A stretch of 64,000 bases of DNA from Nocardia flavorosea NBRC 108225 (GCF_001613385.1 NZ_BDCG01000024.1:62001-126000); one strand, 5' to 3'; positions 44,585-53,885 are shown, counted from the stretch's first letter. Notes: generated by a model not told the origin, from the letters alone. A program made the numbers and translations.

Positions 44585-45619
44585 ATGCGCATCGGAATCC
44601 TGACCGGCGGTGGGGACTGTCCGGGACTGAACGCGGTGATCCGTGCCGTCGTCCGCACGGCGAATGGCCGCTACGGCGACGCCGTGGTGGGCTTCGAGGA
44701 CGGCTGGCGGGGGCTGCTCGAAGACCGCAAGATCCGCATCCAGAACGATGACCGCACCGACCGCCTGCTCGCCAAGGGCGGCACCATGCTCGGTACCGCC
44801 CGCACCAACCCGGACGTACTGCTGGCCGGCCTGAGCCGGATCCGGCAGACCCTCGACGACAACGGCATCGAAGCGCTCATCCCGATCGGCGGGGAAGGCA
44901 CCCTCACGGCCGCCAGTTGGCTGTCCGAGGAAGGTGTTCCGGTGGTCGGCGTCCCGAAAACGATCGACAACGATATCGATTGCACCGATGTCACCTTCGG
45001 CCACGACACCGCGCTGTCCATCGCCACGGAGGCCATCGACCGCCTGCACACCACCGCGGAATCCCATCAGCGCGTGATGCTCATCGAGGTGATGGGCCGG
45101 CACGCCGGCTGGATCGCGATGCATTCCGGCATGGCGGCGGGCGCCCACCTGACCCTGGTACCCGAGCAGCCGTTCGATGTCACCGAGGTCTGCGCGCTGA
45201 TCAAACGCCGCTTCCAGCGCGGGGACAAACATTTCATCTGTGTCGTGGCCGAGGGTTCGCATCCGGCCCCCGATTCCGGGTTCACCCTGCGCGAGGGCGG
45301 GGTGGACGAATTCGGGCACGAACGGTTCACCGGAGTTGCCCAGCAGCTCGGGATGGAGATCGAGCGGCGGATCGGCAAAGAGGTCCGCACCACGGTGCTC
45401 GGCCACGTGCAGCGCGGCGGCAGCCCCTCCCCGTACGACCGGGTTCTGGCCACCCGCTTCGGCCTGCACGCCGCCGAAGCGGTGCACGCCGGGCACTTCG
45501 GGCAGATGGTAGCCCTGCGCGGCACCGAGATCGGGCTGGTCCCATTGCACGAAGCGACCAAACAACTCAAGCGCGTCCCCGCCGACCGCTACGAGGAAGC
45601 GCAGGCCTTCTTCGGCTAG
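44585..45619 (+). CDS. pfkA: 6-phosphofructokinase
   Basis: A 344-residue product from the ATG at 44585; the nine-base longer start is unlike the family. MRIGILTGGGDCPGLNAVIRA, then IPIGGEGTLTAA, GVPKTIDNDIDCTDVTFGHDTA, MGRHAGWIA and HVQRGGSPS give the nucleotide and fructose-6-phosphate sites. It matches M. tuberculosis PfkA (Rv3010c) nearly throughout. It phosphorylates fructose-6-phosphate in glycolysis. Whether ATP or pyrophosphate is the donor depends on residues around GGEGT; the mycobacterial form is ATP-dependent. Confidence 0.97.
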   Translation: MRIGILTGGGDCPGLNAVIRAVVRTANGRYGDAVVGFEDGWRGLLEDRKIRIQNDDRTDRLLAKGGTMLGTARTNPDVLLAGLSRIRQTLDDNGIEALIPIGGEGTLTAASWLSEEGVPVVGVPKTIDNDIDCTDVTFGHDTALSIATEAIDRLHTTAESHQRVMLIEVMGRHAGWIAMHSGMAAGAHLTLVPEQPFDVTEVCALIKRRFQRGDKHFICVVAEGSHPAPDSGFTLREGGVDEFGHERFTGVAQQLGMEIERRIGKEVRTTVLGHVQRGGSPSPYDRVLATRFGLHAAEAVHAGHFGQMVALRGTEIGLVPLHEATKQLKRVPADRYEEAQAFFG

Positions 45620-45627
45620 ACGCACGT

Positions 45628-45666
<39 letters not shown>

Positions 45667-45750
45667 GCCGCCGGGCCATCGGGACTGCCGGCCCCGACCC
45701 GCGCTGCCGAAGCGCCGTCGAACAAGCACCGCGGCGATACAGTCGAGCCC

Positions 45751-47133
45751 ATGCGCCATGGCAGGGGAGCGTTGCCGGTAGTGGTTGTGTGGTTGCTCGT
45801 CTCGATGCTGGTCGGCTGTGGGGACGGTCCGGCCGATGAGCGCGTGGCCGGGCAGTGGCACGGCGCCATCGAGGTGCCCGGTGCTCCGGTGGTGGTAGGA
45901 GTGGAATTCACCGGCCGCCACAGCGGAGTCATCGATATCCCCGCCCAGCAGATGACGCAGCACCCCCTGAACGATGTCGTGGCCGACCCTGGCGAGGTGC
46001 GGTTCGGGGTTCCGGATGTCCCCGGCGACCCCCGATTCGCCGGTCGGCTCGACGAATCCGCCGGCGCGATCGTCGGCGATTTCCGCCAGGCCGGGCAGAC
46101 TTTCGGACTCACGTTGAACCGTGCGCCGGTGCCACCACCGGCGCGTCCGCAGGAGCCGCATCCCCCGTATCCTTACCTCTCCGAGGAGGTTTCGTACCAG
46201 AGCGGCGGTATCACCGTGGCGGGCACACTGACCCGGCCCGATACCGCCGCGCCGGTGCCCGCCGTCGTCCTGATCACCGGTAGCGGCCCGCAGGACCGTA
46301 ACGAGGAACTCGCCGGTCACCGCCCGTTCCTGCTGCTTGCCGATACGCTCACCCGCGCGGGTTATGCGGTGTTGCGCACCGACGACCGCGGTGTCGGCGG
46401 GACCGGCGGCAACCTGAACCAGGCCGATTACGACGATCTGTCCGCCGATATCGAAGCCGGCCTCGGCTATCTGCGCGGCCGCCCCGAGATCGATCCGGAC
46501 GGTATCGGCCTGCTCGGACACAGTGAGGGCGGATACCTCGCCCCGCTGGTCGCCGCACGGCCTTCGAACGGGATCGCGTTCGTGATGCTCATGGCCGCGC
46601 CGGCGATCACGGGTACCGATATCGTCCTCGACCAGGGCACCCGGGCATTCGGCGCCGCCGGTGCGACCCCGGAGCAGGTCGACGCCCATCGCGCTTTCCT
46701 GACCGATTGGACCGCTGCGTTGCGCGCCGGTCAGCTCACCAAGGCAGCCCGGCTCTCCGAAACCTACAACCGTGCGCTGCCGGCCGAGTTGCGTGCTGCC
46801 AGTGAATCGCTCACCGCTGCGAACACGCCGTATATGGCTGCGCTGGTGTCCTACGATCCGGCACCGGCCCTGTCGGCGCTGCGGATGCCGGTGCTGGCGT
46901 TCTACGGGTCGAAGGACGCCCAGGTGACCGCGGACCCGAATGTGGAGACCATGCGGACCTTGCTGGCGGGCAATCCCGACGCGGACGTCCCGGTCTTCGA
47001 CGGGCTGAACCATCTCATGCAGCCCGCCTACACCGGCCTGCCCAGCGAATACGAATCCATCGAGACCACCATCGACCCGGCGGTTCTCGATACCGTCACC
47101 GGCTGGCTCGGCGAGCGGATACCGGCCGGTTGA
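45751..47133 (+). CDS. Alpha/beta-hydrolase lipoprotein (dienelactone-hydrolase-like)
   Basis: A 460-residue product from the ATG at 45751. Lipobox LVGC near residue 24 after a hydrophobic signal. Residues 30-130 form a beta-rich N-terminal domain of the kind seen before hydrolases in this family (VAGQWHGAIEVPG). The hydrolase has the oxyanion motif VLITGSGPQDRNEEL, nucleophile GHSEGG near residue 260, an Asp in GSKDAQV and a histidine in DGLNHLMQ. The family includes secreted esterases and peptidase-like enzymes. It sits between pfkA and gatB, where mycobacteria have other genes. Confidence 0.85.
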   Translation: MRHGRGALPVVVVWLLVSMLVGCGDGPADERVAGQWHGAIEVPGAPVVVGVEFTGRHSGVIDIPAQQMTQHPLNDVVADPGEVRFGVPDVPGDPRFAGRLDESAGAIVGDFRQAGQTFGLTLNRAPVPPPARPQEPHPPYPYLSEEVSYQSGGITVAGTLTRPDTAAPVPAVVLITGSGPQDRNEELAGHRPFLLLADTLTRAGYAVLRTDDRGVGGTGGNLNQADYDDLSADIEAGLGYLRGRPEIDPDGIGLLGHSEGGYLAPLVAARPSNGIAFVMLMAAPAITGTDIVLDQGTRAFGAAGATPEQVDAHRAFLTDWTAALRAGQLTKAARLSETYNRALPAELRAASESLTAANTPYMAALVSYDPAPALSALRMPVLAFYGSKDAQVTADPNVETMRTLLAGNPDADVPVFDGLNHLMQPAYTGLPSEYESIETTIDPAVLDTVTGWLGERIPAG

Positions 47134-47177
47134 GGTGACCGCCGGGCCTTCATACCTGCGCGCATAGACTGTGCTCC

Positions 47178-48686
47178 ATGAGCGCACCCACCGTCGAACT
47201 CATGGATTACGCCGACGTCGTGACCCGGTACGAGCCGGTGCTGGGCATGGAGGTCCATGTCGAGCTGTCCACCGCGACCAAGATGTTCTGCGGTTGCCCC
47301 ACCACGTTCGGCGCCGACCCCAATACCCAGGTCTGCCCGGTATGCCTCGGCCTGCCCGGTTCGCTGCCGGTGGTCAATCAGCAGGCGGTGGAGTCGGCCG
47401 TGCGTATCGGCCTGGCCCTGAACTGTTCCATCACTCCGTGGGGCCGGTTCGCGCGCAAGAACTACTTCTACCCGGACCAGCCGAAGAACTACCAGATCAG
47501 CCAGTACGACGAGCCCATCGCCACTGAGGGCTACCTCGATGTCCCGCTGGACGACGGCACCACCTTCCGGGTCGCGATCGAACGTGCTCATATGGAGGAG
47601 GACACCGGTAAATCGGTGCACGTCGGCGGCGCCACCGGCCGGATCCACGGTGCCAGTCATTCGCTGCTCGACTACAACCGCGCCGGTGTCCCGCTGATCG
47701 AGATCGTCACCAAACCCATCACCGGCGCCGGTGACCGGGCACCGGAGGTGGCGCGCGCGTATGTGACCGCGCTGCGCGATCTTCTGAAGTCGCTGAACGT
47801 TTCCGATGTCCGGATGGAACACGGTTCGCTGCGCTGCGACGCCAATGTCTCCCTCATGCCGGTCGGCGCGGTCGTATTCGGCACCCGCACCGAGACCAAG
47901 AACGTCAACTCGCTCAAGAGCGTCGAGGTCGCGGTGCGGTTCGAGATGCGCCGTCAGGCCGCGATTCTCGCGACCGGCGGCGAGATCATCCAGGAGACCC
48001 GCCACTTCCACGAAGCGGACGGCTCCACCTCCCCGGGCCGGCGCAAGGAAACCGCCGAGGATTACCGGTACTTCCCCGAGCCCGACCTGGAACCGGTCGC
48101 CCCCGACACGGCCTGGGTGGACGAGTTGCGCGGCACCATCCCCGAATATCCGTGGCTGCGGCGCGCGCGTATCCAGTCGGACTGGGGTGTCTCCGACGAG
48201 GTCATGCGTGACCTGGTGAACGCCGGTGCCCTGGACCTCATCATCGCCACCGTCGATGCCGGCGCTCCCGCCAAAGAGGCCCGCTCCTGGTGGGTCGCCT
48301 ACCTCACCGAGAAGGCCAACGAGCGCGGCGACTCCCTCGAAGACCTGCCGATCACCCCGGCCCAGGTCGCCGAGGTGATCGCCCTGGTCGAGGCGAAAAC
48401 GGTGAACAACAAGGTCGCCAAGCAGGTCGTCGATCTGGTGCTCGACGGCGAGGGCGACCCAGGCGCGATCGTCGAGAGCAAAGGCCTCGGCATGGTCAGC
48501 GACGACAGCGCCCTGCAGGCCGAAGTGGACAAGGCGCTGGCCGCCAACCCGGATATCGCCGACAAGATCCGCTCCGGCAAGATCCAGGCCGCCGGCAAGA
48601 TCGTCGGCGATGTCATGAAGGCCACCCGCGGCCAGGCCGATGCCGCCCGCGTCCGCGAACTCGTCCTCGCGGCCTGCGGGGCGTGA
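47178..48686 (+). CDS. gatB: Asp/Glu-tRNA amidotransferase subunit B
   Basis: A 502-residue product. It opens VVTRYEPVLGMEVHVELSTATKMFCGC, the GatB signature, with the zinc-binding pair and CPVCLGLPGSLP. ARKNYFYPDQPKNYQISQYDEP and HMEEDTGKSVH belong to the cradle domain. The C-terminal YqeY-like tail (AAGKIVGDVMKATRGQADAARVRELV) binds tRNA. GatB activates the tRNA-bound Glu or Asp and performs transamidation with ammonia from GatA. In this organism it is detached from gatCA by the accessory block. Confidence 0.97.
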   Translation: MSAPTVELMDYADVVTRYEPVLGMEVHVELSTATKMFCGCPTTFGADPNTQVCPVCLGLPGSLPVVNQQAVESAVRIGLALNCSITPWGRFARKNYFYPDQPKNYQISQYDEPIATEGYLDVPLDDGTTFRVAIERAHMEEDTGKSVHVGGATGRIHGASHSLLDYNRAGVPLIEIVTKPITGAGDRAPEVARAYVTALRDLLKSLNVSDVRMEHGSLRCDANVSLMPVGAVVFGTRTETKNVNSLKSVEVAVRFEMRRQAAILATGGEIIQETRHFHEADGSTSPGRRKETAEDYRYFPEPDLEPVAPDTAWVDELRGTIPEYPWLRRARIQSDWGVSDEVMRDLVNAGALDLIIATVDAGAPAKEARSWWVAYLTEKANERGDSLEDLPITPAQVAEVIALVEAKTVNNKVAKQVVDLVLDGEGDPGAIVESKGLGMVSDDSALQAEVDKALAANPDIADKIRSGKIQAAGKIVGDVMKATRGQADAARVRELVLAACGA

Positions 48687-48853
48687 CCGGATAGAACCGC
48701 GCCCGCACTGCCGCCCGCAGCCGCGAGGTGAGGCCGGATTCATCGATAAACCCCGGGGCACCGTCCTGAACCGGCCAATCGGCGTGCCGGCACTCGACCG
48801 TCGATTGTCATCGAGGTTCTGGCCGTCGGCGTGGGGCTCCGCAGCCGGCGTAT

Positions 48854-49453
48854 TCAGCGGTGCAGGGCCATATCGGGGCCGGTGGTGGTGCCTGTCTGTT
48901 GGTGGGTCGGCAGGGTGAGTAGCCATGCGAGCGCCACGACTGCCGCGCCGGCAAAGGGGATCGTGGACGCGGAGTGGTTGTCGAGGAGGTAGCCGCCGAT
49001 AGCCGCGCCGAGGGCGCTGCCACCGTAGAGCCCGCTGATTCCGAGGGCGAGGGCGAGCATGGCTCGCTGGGGATCTATTGCCATGATCCCGGCTTGAATG
49101 GCGGGGCTGAGCGCCCAGGCGAAGATCGACCAGATCCCGATCGCGACGAACAGTGCGGGGGTGACGCCGGTGGTGGCGGTGAGCAGGACCGCGAGTGCCA
49201 GCAGCGCGATGGCGTGTCCGCCGACGATAACCGCCCGGGCGGTGCGTGGATCCGTCTTGTCGGTGAGTGCGCCGCCGAAGAACACGGCGGCGACTCCGAC
49301 GACTCCGACGAGGAGCAGTGCGGCGGTGACCTGGCCCGAGGTGCCGTCGAGTTCGGTCTCGAACACTGCTCCGAGGTAGTTGTAGAACATCAGGCCTCCG
49401 GTGCCGCAGAGGAACATCGCACCGACCAGCGCCATGATGTGGGGGTTGGTCAC
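48854..49453 (-). CDS. MFS transporter, C-terminal six-helix half
   Basis: A 199-residue product from a GTG at 49453 that overlaps the stop of the upstream half (GTGA). Six helices match TM7-TM12 of drug:H+ antiporters (MALVGAMFLCGTGGLMFYNY to VVALAWLLTLP), including the GGALTDKTDPRTAR loop that corresponds to MFS motif A in the second half. With the neighbouring gene it makes one normal 12-helix transporter. See the N-terminal half for interpretation. Confidence 0.8.
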   Translation of the reverse strand: MTNPHIMALVGAMFLCGTGGLMFYNYLGAVFETELDGTSGQVTAALLLVGVVGVAAVFFGGALTDKTDPRTARAVIVGGHAIALLALAVLLTATTGVTPALFVAIGIWSIFAWALSPAIQAGIMAIDPQRAMLALALGISGLYGGSALGAAIGGYLLDNHSASTIPFAGAAVVALAWLLTLPTHQQTGTTTGPDMALHR

Positions 49454-50061
49454 CGGGTCAGCCGCGCGGCCAGTCCGATATGGCCCCCACCGGCGACCGA
49501 CGGAGCGAAAATGCCGACGGCCGCTGCGGCGAATGCGGCGACAACCGCGATGAGGCCGAAGGTGGCGCGCCAGGAGTACAGGTCACCGATCAACGCTCCG
49601 GCGGGAACCCCGGTGAACAAGGCCACGGTCAGCCCGGAGGTCGCCACAGCGAGGTAACGGCCCTGTTGGCCGTCCGGCGCCGCACCACCGGCGATAGCCA
49701 TAGCGGTAGGCGAGGCTGCCGCGGCGGCGAGCCCCGCGGCGACGCGCAGCACCAGCGCGAGCCAGAAGATATCGATGAAGACCATGAAAGCGTTGGCCAG
49801 CGCGAAGATCACCAACGAACAGATCAGGATGCGCTTCTTGTCGACTCGGTCGGTGACGACTGCCAGGACCGGTGAACCCAGACAGAAGGCAAGCGCGAAT
49901 GCGGTGACCAGATAGCCCGCCTGTCCAGCGGTGACATCGAGGTCATCCGCGACCGCGGGCAGGATGCCCGAGATCACGAACTCGTCGGTCCCGAGCGCGA
50001 GCATGGCGACGAAGAGTAGTAGCAGCCACGCCGGTAGCGATCGTGCGGGTGATGTGCTCAT
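49450..50061 (-). CDS. MFS transporter, N-terminal six-helix half
   Basis: A 203-residue product from the ATG at 50061 with AGGTGG upstream. Six helices and DRVDKKR (MFS motif A) are present, and the sequence ends at the central cytosolic loop after TM6 (AARLTR). The next gene begins at that point in the -1 frame. Either the gene is frameshifted, or the two halves are translated by termination-reinitiation and assemble. A normal homologue would read straight through this loop. A divergent ArsR gene suggests inducible export. Confidence 0.8.
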   Translation of the reverse strand: MSTSPARSLPAWLLLLFVAMLALGTDEFVISGILPAVADDLDVTAGQAGYLVTAFALAFCLGSPVLAVVTDRVDKKRILICSLVIFALANAFMVFIDIFWLALVLRVAAGLAAAAASPTAMAIAGGAAPDGQQGRYLAVATSGLTVALFTGVPAGALIGDLYSWRATFGLIAVVAAFAAAAVGIFAPSVAGGGHIGLAARLTR

Positions 50062-50075
50062 AACCACCTATGTTC

Positions 50076-50099
50076 GTTATTCGTCGATCATCGAATGAC
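50076..50099. promoter_or_regulatory. Candidate ArsR operator
   Basis: GTTATTCG, eight bases, CGAATGAC: a 7-of-8 inverted repeat centred in the 59-base gap between the MFS start (50061) and the ArsR start (50121). Size and place suit an ArsR-family operator overlapping both promoters. Confidence 0.5.
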
Positions 50100-50120
50100 G
50101 GTGAAGGTAGCATCACTGGT

Positions 50121-50510
50121 GTGGTACGCACAACGCCCCCGGATTACCGTGATCTCGCGGAGGTCGAACTCGCCGAAGTCATGCACGCCCTGGCGGATCC
50201 GGTGCGCCTGGGGCTGATTCGGCTGCTCAGCAACGGCGACGAAGTCGCATGGGGTCAACTCGACGTCCCCGTGGCGCCGTCGACCCTGAGCTACCACCTG
50301 AAAGTGCTGCGTTCGGCGGGGCTGACCCGTACACGCAAGGAAGGCACACGCTGCTTCGTGCACCTACGGACCACCGAAGTCGACCAGATTTTCCCCGGCC
50401 TACTCGACACCACGCTGACCCTGATGGCACACACACCAGGCGGGATCGTGCCGGTGAAACTCAAATCCGAAAACCGGACCGGCGAACCTGCTTGCCGACT
50501 GGCCGGCTGA
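50121..50510 (+). CDS. ArsR-family transcriptional regulator
   Basis: A 129-residue product from GTG 50121; an ATG at 50070 in frame would run through the operator and is less likely. The winged HTH is clear: ELAEVMHALADPVRLGLIRLL, then PVAPSTLSYHLKVLRSAGL and the wing RKEGTRCFVHLR. No metal-binding CxC is seen in the recognition helix, so a ligand other than arsenite or cadmium is likely. It probably represses the divergent MFS gene. Confidence 0.88.
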   Translation: MVRTTPPDYRDLAEVELAEVMHALADPVRLGLIRLLSNGDEVAWGQLDVPVAPSTLSYHLKVLRSAGLTRTRKEGTRCFVHLRTTEVDQIFPGLLDTTLTLMAHTPGGIVPVKLKSENRTGEPACRLAG

Positions 50511-50752
50511 CCGACGTCTGCCACCTGCGCCGGCGGCGGCGGGATACGAAGTGCGCCCCACGGGCCGGCCCTTCGAGCTGTCGGCAACCGAAGCACCGCT
50601 CGTGCGTGCGGATCATTCACTCCGTACCGCCTGGCGGCGTCACGGGCTGGTTTCAACCGTCCTCGCTACCGCCCGCAAGCGGGCAGAGCAGCGCGTGTCG
50701 AGGGCGGAACAGTAGCGGGAGGGGCCGAAACCCTTCGAGGAGCCGGGGGTGG

Positions 50753-51865
50753 TCAGTCCGGGCCGCCACCACCACCGGCAGTGGGCGGCGGGATACGGAC
50801 GACGCGGTCGTCGTTGGGGGTGGGCTGACCACCTTCGGATTTGTTCGCGGTGGAGACCCAGATCGTGCCGTCCATGGCGGGGCCGGCGCCCAGCAACCGG
50901 CCGTACTTGTTGGCAAAGAAAACGCTCGGAGGTGCGGTCACCGCGTAGGTGGTGGGGTCCGGGGTCGCCATGGCGAGGGCTTTCGCGTCGGTCAGGGCGA
51001 TCGCGATGCCGTCGGGGGTGACCGCGCAGCCGGCGACTCCGGGACGGTCCGGCCACGTCCACGCAGTGGTGGCGATACCGTCGGGGCCGATGCGCTGCAG
51101 GCGGTCCAGGGCGGGGGTGCGGTCGGTGACCCAGACCTGGTCGCCGCCGAGGCAGATATCCCCGGCCGAGCCGATCCCCGAGAGCGCGACCTCGGTGGGT
51201 GCGTTCCCGTTCGAGGTGGGGTTCTTCACCCGCAGCAGTTTGCCCGCCGTACTCGCCGGATCGGCCGCGGCCGCCGGATCGCCGGCATTACCGGTGAGCA
51301 CCAGCATCCGATCCGGTGCCGACCATTCGATAGCGCCCCGATTCCCGGTGGTGCCCTTCGGGATTCCCGTCAGAACCGGTTTCGGCGGGCCGCCGCCCTC
51401 GGCGATGCGGACCACCCGGTTATCGCTCGCGGTGGTGACGTAGGCGTAGAGCAGCCCGTCTTCGTGGTAGGTGGGGGAGATCGCGATATCGCTCAATCCG
51501 CCGTCGCCCGCGGGATCCACGTCGACCCGGGCGACCTCGACCGGCGGCTGCTCCGGTGCCACCTTCAGGATGCGTCCGGTGCGGCGTTCGGTCACCAGCG
51601 CGTACCCGCCGAGTTCGACCAGCCCGCCGGTGGTGTCCAGGCAGCTGACCACCACGGCCGGATCGGGGTCGATACACGGACCGCTCGGCCGGGTGGTCGA
51701 GGATTCGGGGCCCCGCTGCTTCGGAGGTTCGAGCTCCGCCGCGTCCAGGGTCGGTTCCTCGGTGAACGGGCTGGACGCGGAATCGTCGAAACGCGCGCAC
51801 CCGCTGAGCAACAACGCCCCGCATACCAGCCCCACCGTCACGCGCCGCGCGCCAACCGACCTCAT
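50753..51865 (-). CDS. lppZ: Lipoprotein LppZ, PQQ-glucose-dehydrogenase-like beta-propeller
   Basis: A 370-residue product from the ATG at 51865, with GGGGGG upstream. Lipobox LLSGC near residue 22. The mature part is a beta-propeller of the soluble aldose-dehydrogenase type (YALVTERRTGRILKVAPEQPPVEVA, then PTYHEDGLLYAYVTTASDNRVVRI and GDQVWVTDR). It matches M. tuberculosis LppZ (Rv3006) in length, position and order. The classical PQQ-contacting residues cannot be confirmed, so activity is uncertain. It is exported and anchored outside, and the role is unknown. Confidence 0.9.
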   Translation of the reverse strand: MRSVGARRVTVGLVCGALLLSGCARFDDSASSPFTEEPTLDAAELEPPKQRGPESSTTRPSGPCIDPDPAVVVSCLDTTGGLVELGGYALVTERRTGRILKVAPEQPPVEVARVDVDPAGDGGLSDIAISPTYHEDGLLYAYVTTASDNRVVRIAEGGGPPKPVLTGIPKGTTGNRGAIEWSAPDRMLVLTGNAGDPAAAADPASTAGKLLRVKNPTSNGNAPTEVALSGIGSAGDICLGGDQVWVTDRTPALDRLQRIGPDGIATTAWTWPDRPGVAGCAVTPDGIAIALTDAKALAMATPDPTTYAVTAPPSVFFANKYGRLLGAGPAMDGTIWVSTANKSEGGQPTPNDDRVVRIPPPTAGGGGGPD

Positions 51866-52255
51866 AACCCCCCAACGTAGTGGAAATCCCTCCGGTCGCG
51901 CCCCCACGCCCCCGCCCGGAGTGGACAGCGGCGGGCGGTCAGGGCGATGGCCGCCACTGCCCGCGGAGCCGGCCGCGTCGCCGGCGGCCCGACCCGGTTC
52001 GTGACCACCCGGCCACCCGGCGTGGGTGATGCGGTGGGTGCGCAGGAATTCGGCGAGTTCGTCACCGCCGCTGTGCTCGCAGTCTTCGGCGGCGGTCGTC
52101 CCCGGCGGCGCCCCTCGAGCGCCGAGACCGCGCGCCGCCGGGAGGTATACGTGTCCGTAGGCGGTACGCAGACGGACACGGACAACGTCCGCAGTGGCGC
52201 GGACACGCCGTGGATTCAGAACGCCCGCGGCGCTGGATCGGCCTACTGTTGAAGG
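51866..52255. other. Divergent intergenic region between lppZ and the DoxX gene
   Basis: About 390 bases holding both promoters. It carries an inverted repeat, GTGTCCGT (52151-52158) and ACGGACAC (52172-52179), about 80 bases before the DoxX start, with a second short dyad (GGAC/GTCC) just beyond. This is a candidate operator. No gene is believed here. Confidence 0.45.
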
Positions 52256-53113
52256 GTGAGTGCCAAGCCGAGAAACGGCTCCGCGCCGTCCGAATCCGCG
52301 CGGCCCGGTAACCCGTCCACCGCCGAACAGCGTGCGGTGTCGACGACGGCGGGCGGGGTGGGCAGCCCATACGATTTCCCTACCGGCCAGTTCCCCAAGG
52401 TGGCCATGACCAAGGAGATTCCGGCGATGGCTTCTGTTGATCCGGGCGAGAAACCGACCGATACCCCCGGCCCCGGCGGGCCGGCCGGCGGCGACGCCAG
52501 GACCTATTCCTACGCGAGTATCCCTCCCGCGGGCACCCAGCCCAACGGGGGGTTACGCCGCCGGAACGGGGACGGTCGCCGCGGCACCCTCGATCTGGGC
52601 CTTTTCCTGCTGCGTCTCATGGTGGGCGGTACTTTTCTCTACCACGGCCTGCAGAAACTGGCGGGCTGGTTCGACGGGCCGGGGTTGGACGGCACCGAAG
52701 AGATGATGGAACAGGGCGGTTGGGACCATCCGTCCATCGCCGCGGCACTGGTCACCGCCGGTGAGGTGGGCGGCGGCATCCTGCTGATCCTGGGTCTGGC
52801 CACTCCGCTGGCCGCCGGTGCGGTGCTTGCGGTGAGCCTGAACGCCTGGATGTTCAAACAGGGTATGCACCCGGATTTCCAGTACAGCCAAGGGCCGGGG
52901 GCGGTCGAATTGGACACCGTTCTCGCCGGCGCCGCGATTGCCGTCATCTTCACCGGCCCCGGCCGGTGGGCGCTGGACCGCGGTCGCAGTTGGGCCACCC
53001 GCCCCGGCGCGGGCTCGGTTGTGGTCCTGGTCCTCGCGTTCGCCGCCGCCCTCTTCACCTACTGGTACCTCCAGGACGGTAACCCGCTCACCGGTATCGG
53101 CCCCTTCGAGTAG
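52256..53113 (+). CDS. doxX: DoxX family membrane protein (Rv3005c-like)
   Basis: A 285-residue product from a GTG at 52256; ATG 52406 is a possible later start. A disordered Pro/Gly-rich N-terminus (1-115) precedes a four-helix DoxX domain (LGLFLLRLMVGGTFLYHGLQKLAG, ALVTAGEVGGGILLILGLATPL and further helices). In M. tuberculosis the Rv3005c protein joins the superoxide dismutase SodA and the thiosulfate sulfurtransferase SseA in a membrane oxidative-stress complex. A similar role here is inferred from position and domain. Confidence 0.88.
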   Translation: MSAKPRNGSAPSESARPGNPSTAEQRAVSTTAGGVGSPYDFPTGQFPKVAMTKEIPAMASVDPGEKPTDTPGPGGPAGGDARTYSYASIPPAGTQPNGGLRRRNGDGRRGTLDLGLFLLRLMVGGTFLYHGLQKLAGWFDGPGLDGTEEMMEQGGWDHPSIAAALVTAGEVGGGILLILGLATPLAAGAVLAVSLNAWMFKQGMHPDFQYSQGPGAVELDTVLAGAAIAVIFTGPGRWALDRGRSWATRPGAGSVVVLVLAFAAALFTYWYLQDGNPLTGIGPFE

Positions 53114-53181
53114 CGCGCCGCGGCCGGCCGTGATGCGCTACAGGCGCGCCGGCGGCGCGGCCATGCACACGAAGGGTCCTC

Positions 53182-53205
53182 ATAGGCAAGTAAATGCTTG
53201 CCTAT
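53182..53205. promoter_or_regulatory. 24-bp perfect palindrome, candidate operator
   Basis: ATAGGCAAG, six bases (TAAATG), CTTGCCTAT: a perfect 9-bp inverted repeat 155 bases before the SRPBCC start. It is AT-richer than its surroundings, consistent with a protein-binding site near a promoter. The cognate regulator is not in the adjacent genes. Confidence 0.6.
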
Positions 53206-53360
53206 TGTCGCTCCGTAAGCGGGCCCGGGCTGCCATGGGCGTAGATCGCCGCGCCGAGGCCGCGAACGCGGTCGAACGGCCGTCACACCCACGGCCGGAA
53301 ACCCCGCACCGGATGCGAGATATCGCGCACGGCCCCGTCACGGATACGGAAGGACGCCCC

Positions 53361-53885
53361 ATGACCGACAGCACGGCTTACGGAACCCTGGAGACGATCG
53401 ACGGGCGACCGGCATTGCGTTTCGAGCTTTTGCTCGCGTATCCGATCGAACGTGTATGGCAGGCAGTCAGCGTTCCGGCGGAGCTGGCCTCTTTCTTTCC
53501 CGGTGCGGCCGACTGGACTCCGGCGAAGGGGGAGATCATCGATCTCGGCGGCCCGATTCTCGAGGTGACCGAGGTCGACCCGCCGAATCGGCTGGCGTGG
53601 GTAATGGCCGGTCAGCCGCAGAGCTTCGAACTGACCGCAGCGGAAGGCGGCTGCCGGTTGATCTTCACGCATGTCATCGACGATCTGCCGGTCGCGCAGA
53701 CTGCCACCGGCTGGGAGACCTATCTCTCGCGGCTCGAACCTCATCTCGCCGGCACTCACCTCTCCGACGAGCAGGCGCACGAACCGTGGCGCGAGATCCA
53801 CGAACGCTACGCCGAGCGTTTCGATGTCGATCCCGAGCCGGGGCGGCGCTGGGCAGCCGAGCATCTGCCGTCCGGTGGCGACTGA
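53361..53885 (+). CDS. SRPBCC (AHSA1-like) protein
   Basis: A 174-residue product from the ATG at 53361 with GGAAGGA upstream; an in-frame ATG at 53235 is less likely. It contains LAYPIERVWQAVSVPAELASFFPGAADW and the GGPILEVTEVDPPNRLAWVMAG strands of the AHSA1/START fold, then GWETYLSRLEPHL in the C-terminal helix. AHSA1-like actinobacterial proteins often lie near ArsR or MarR repressors and may bind small hydrophobic ligands. No partner is adjacent. Confidence 0.85.
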   Translation: MTDSTAYGTLETIDGRPALRFELLLAYPIERVWQAVSVPAELASFFPGAADWTPAKGEIIDLGGPILEVTEVDPPNRLAWVMAGQPQSFELTAAEGGCRLIFTHVIDDLPVAQTATGWETYLSRLEPHLAGTHLSDEQAHEPWREIHERYAERFDVDPEPGRRWAAEHLPSGGD

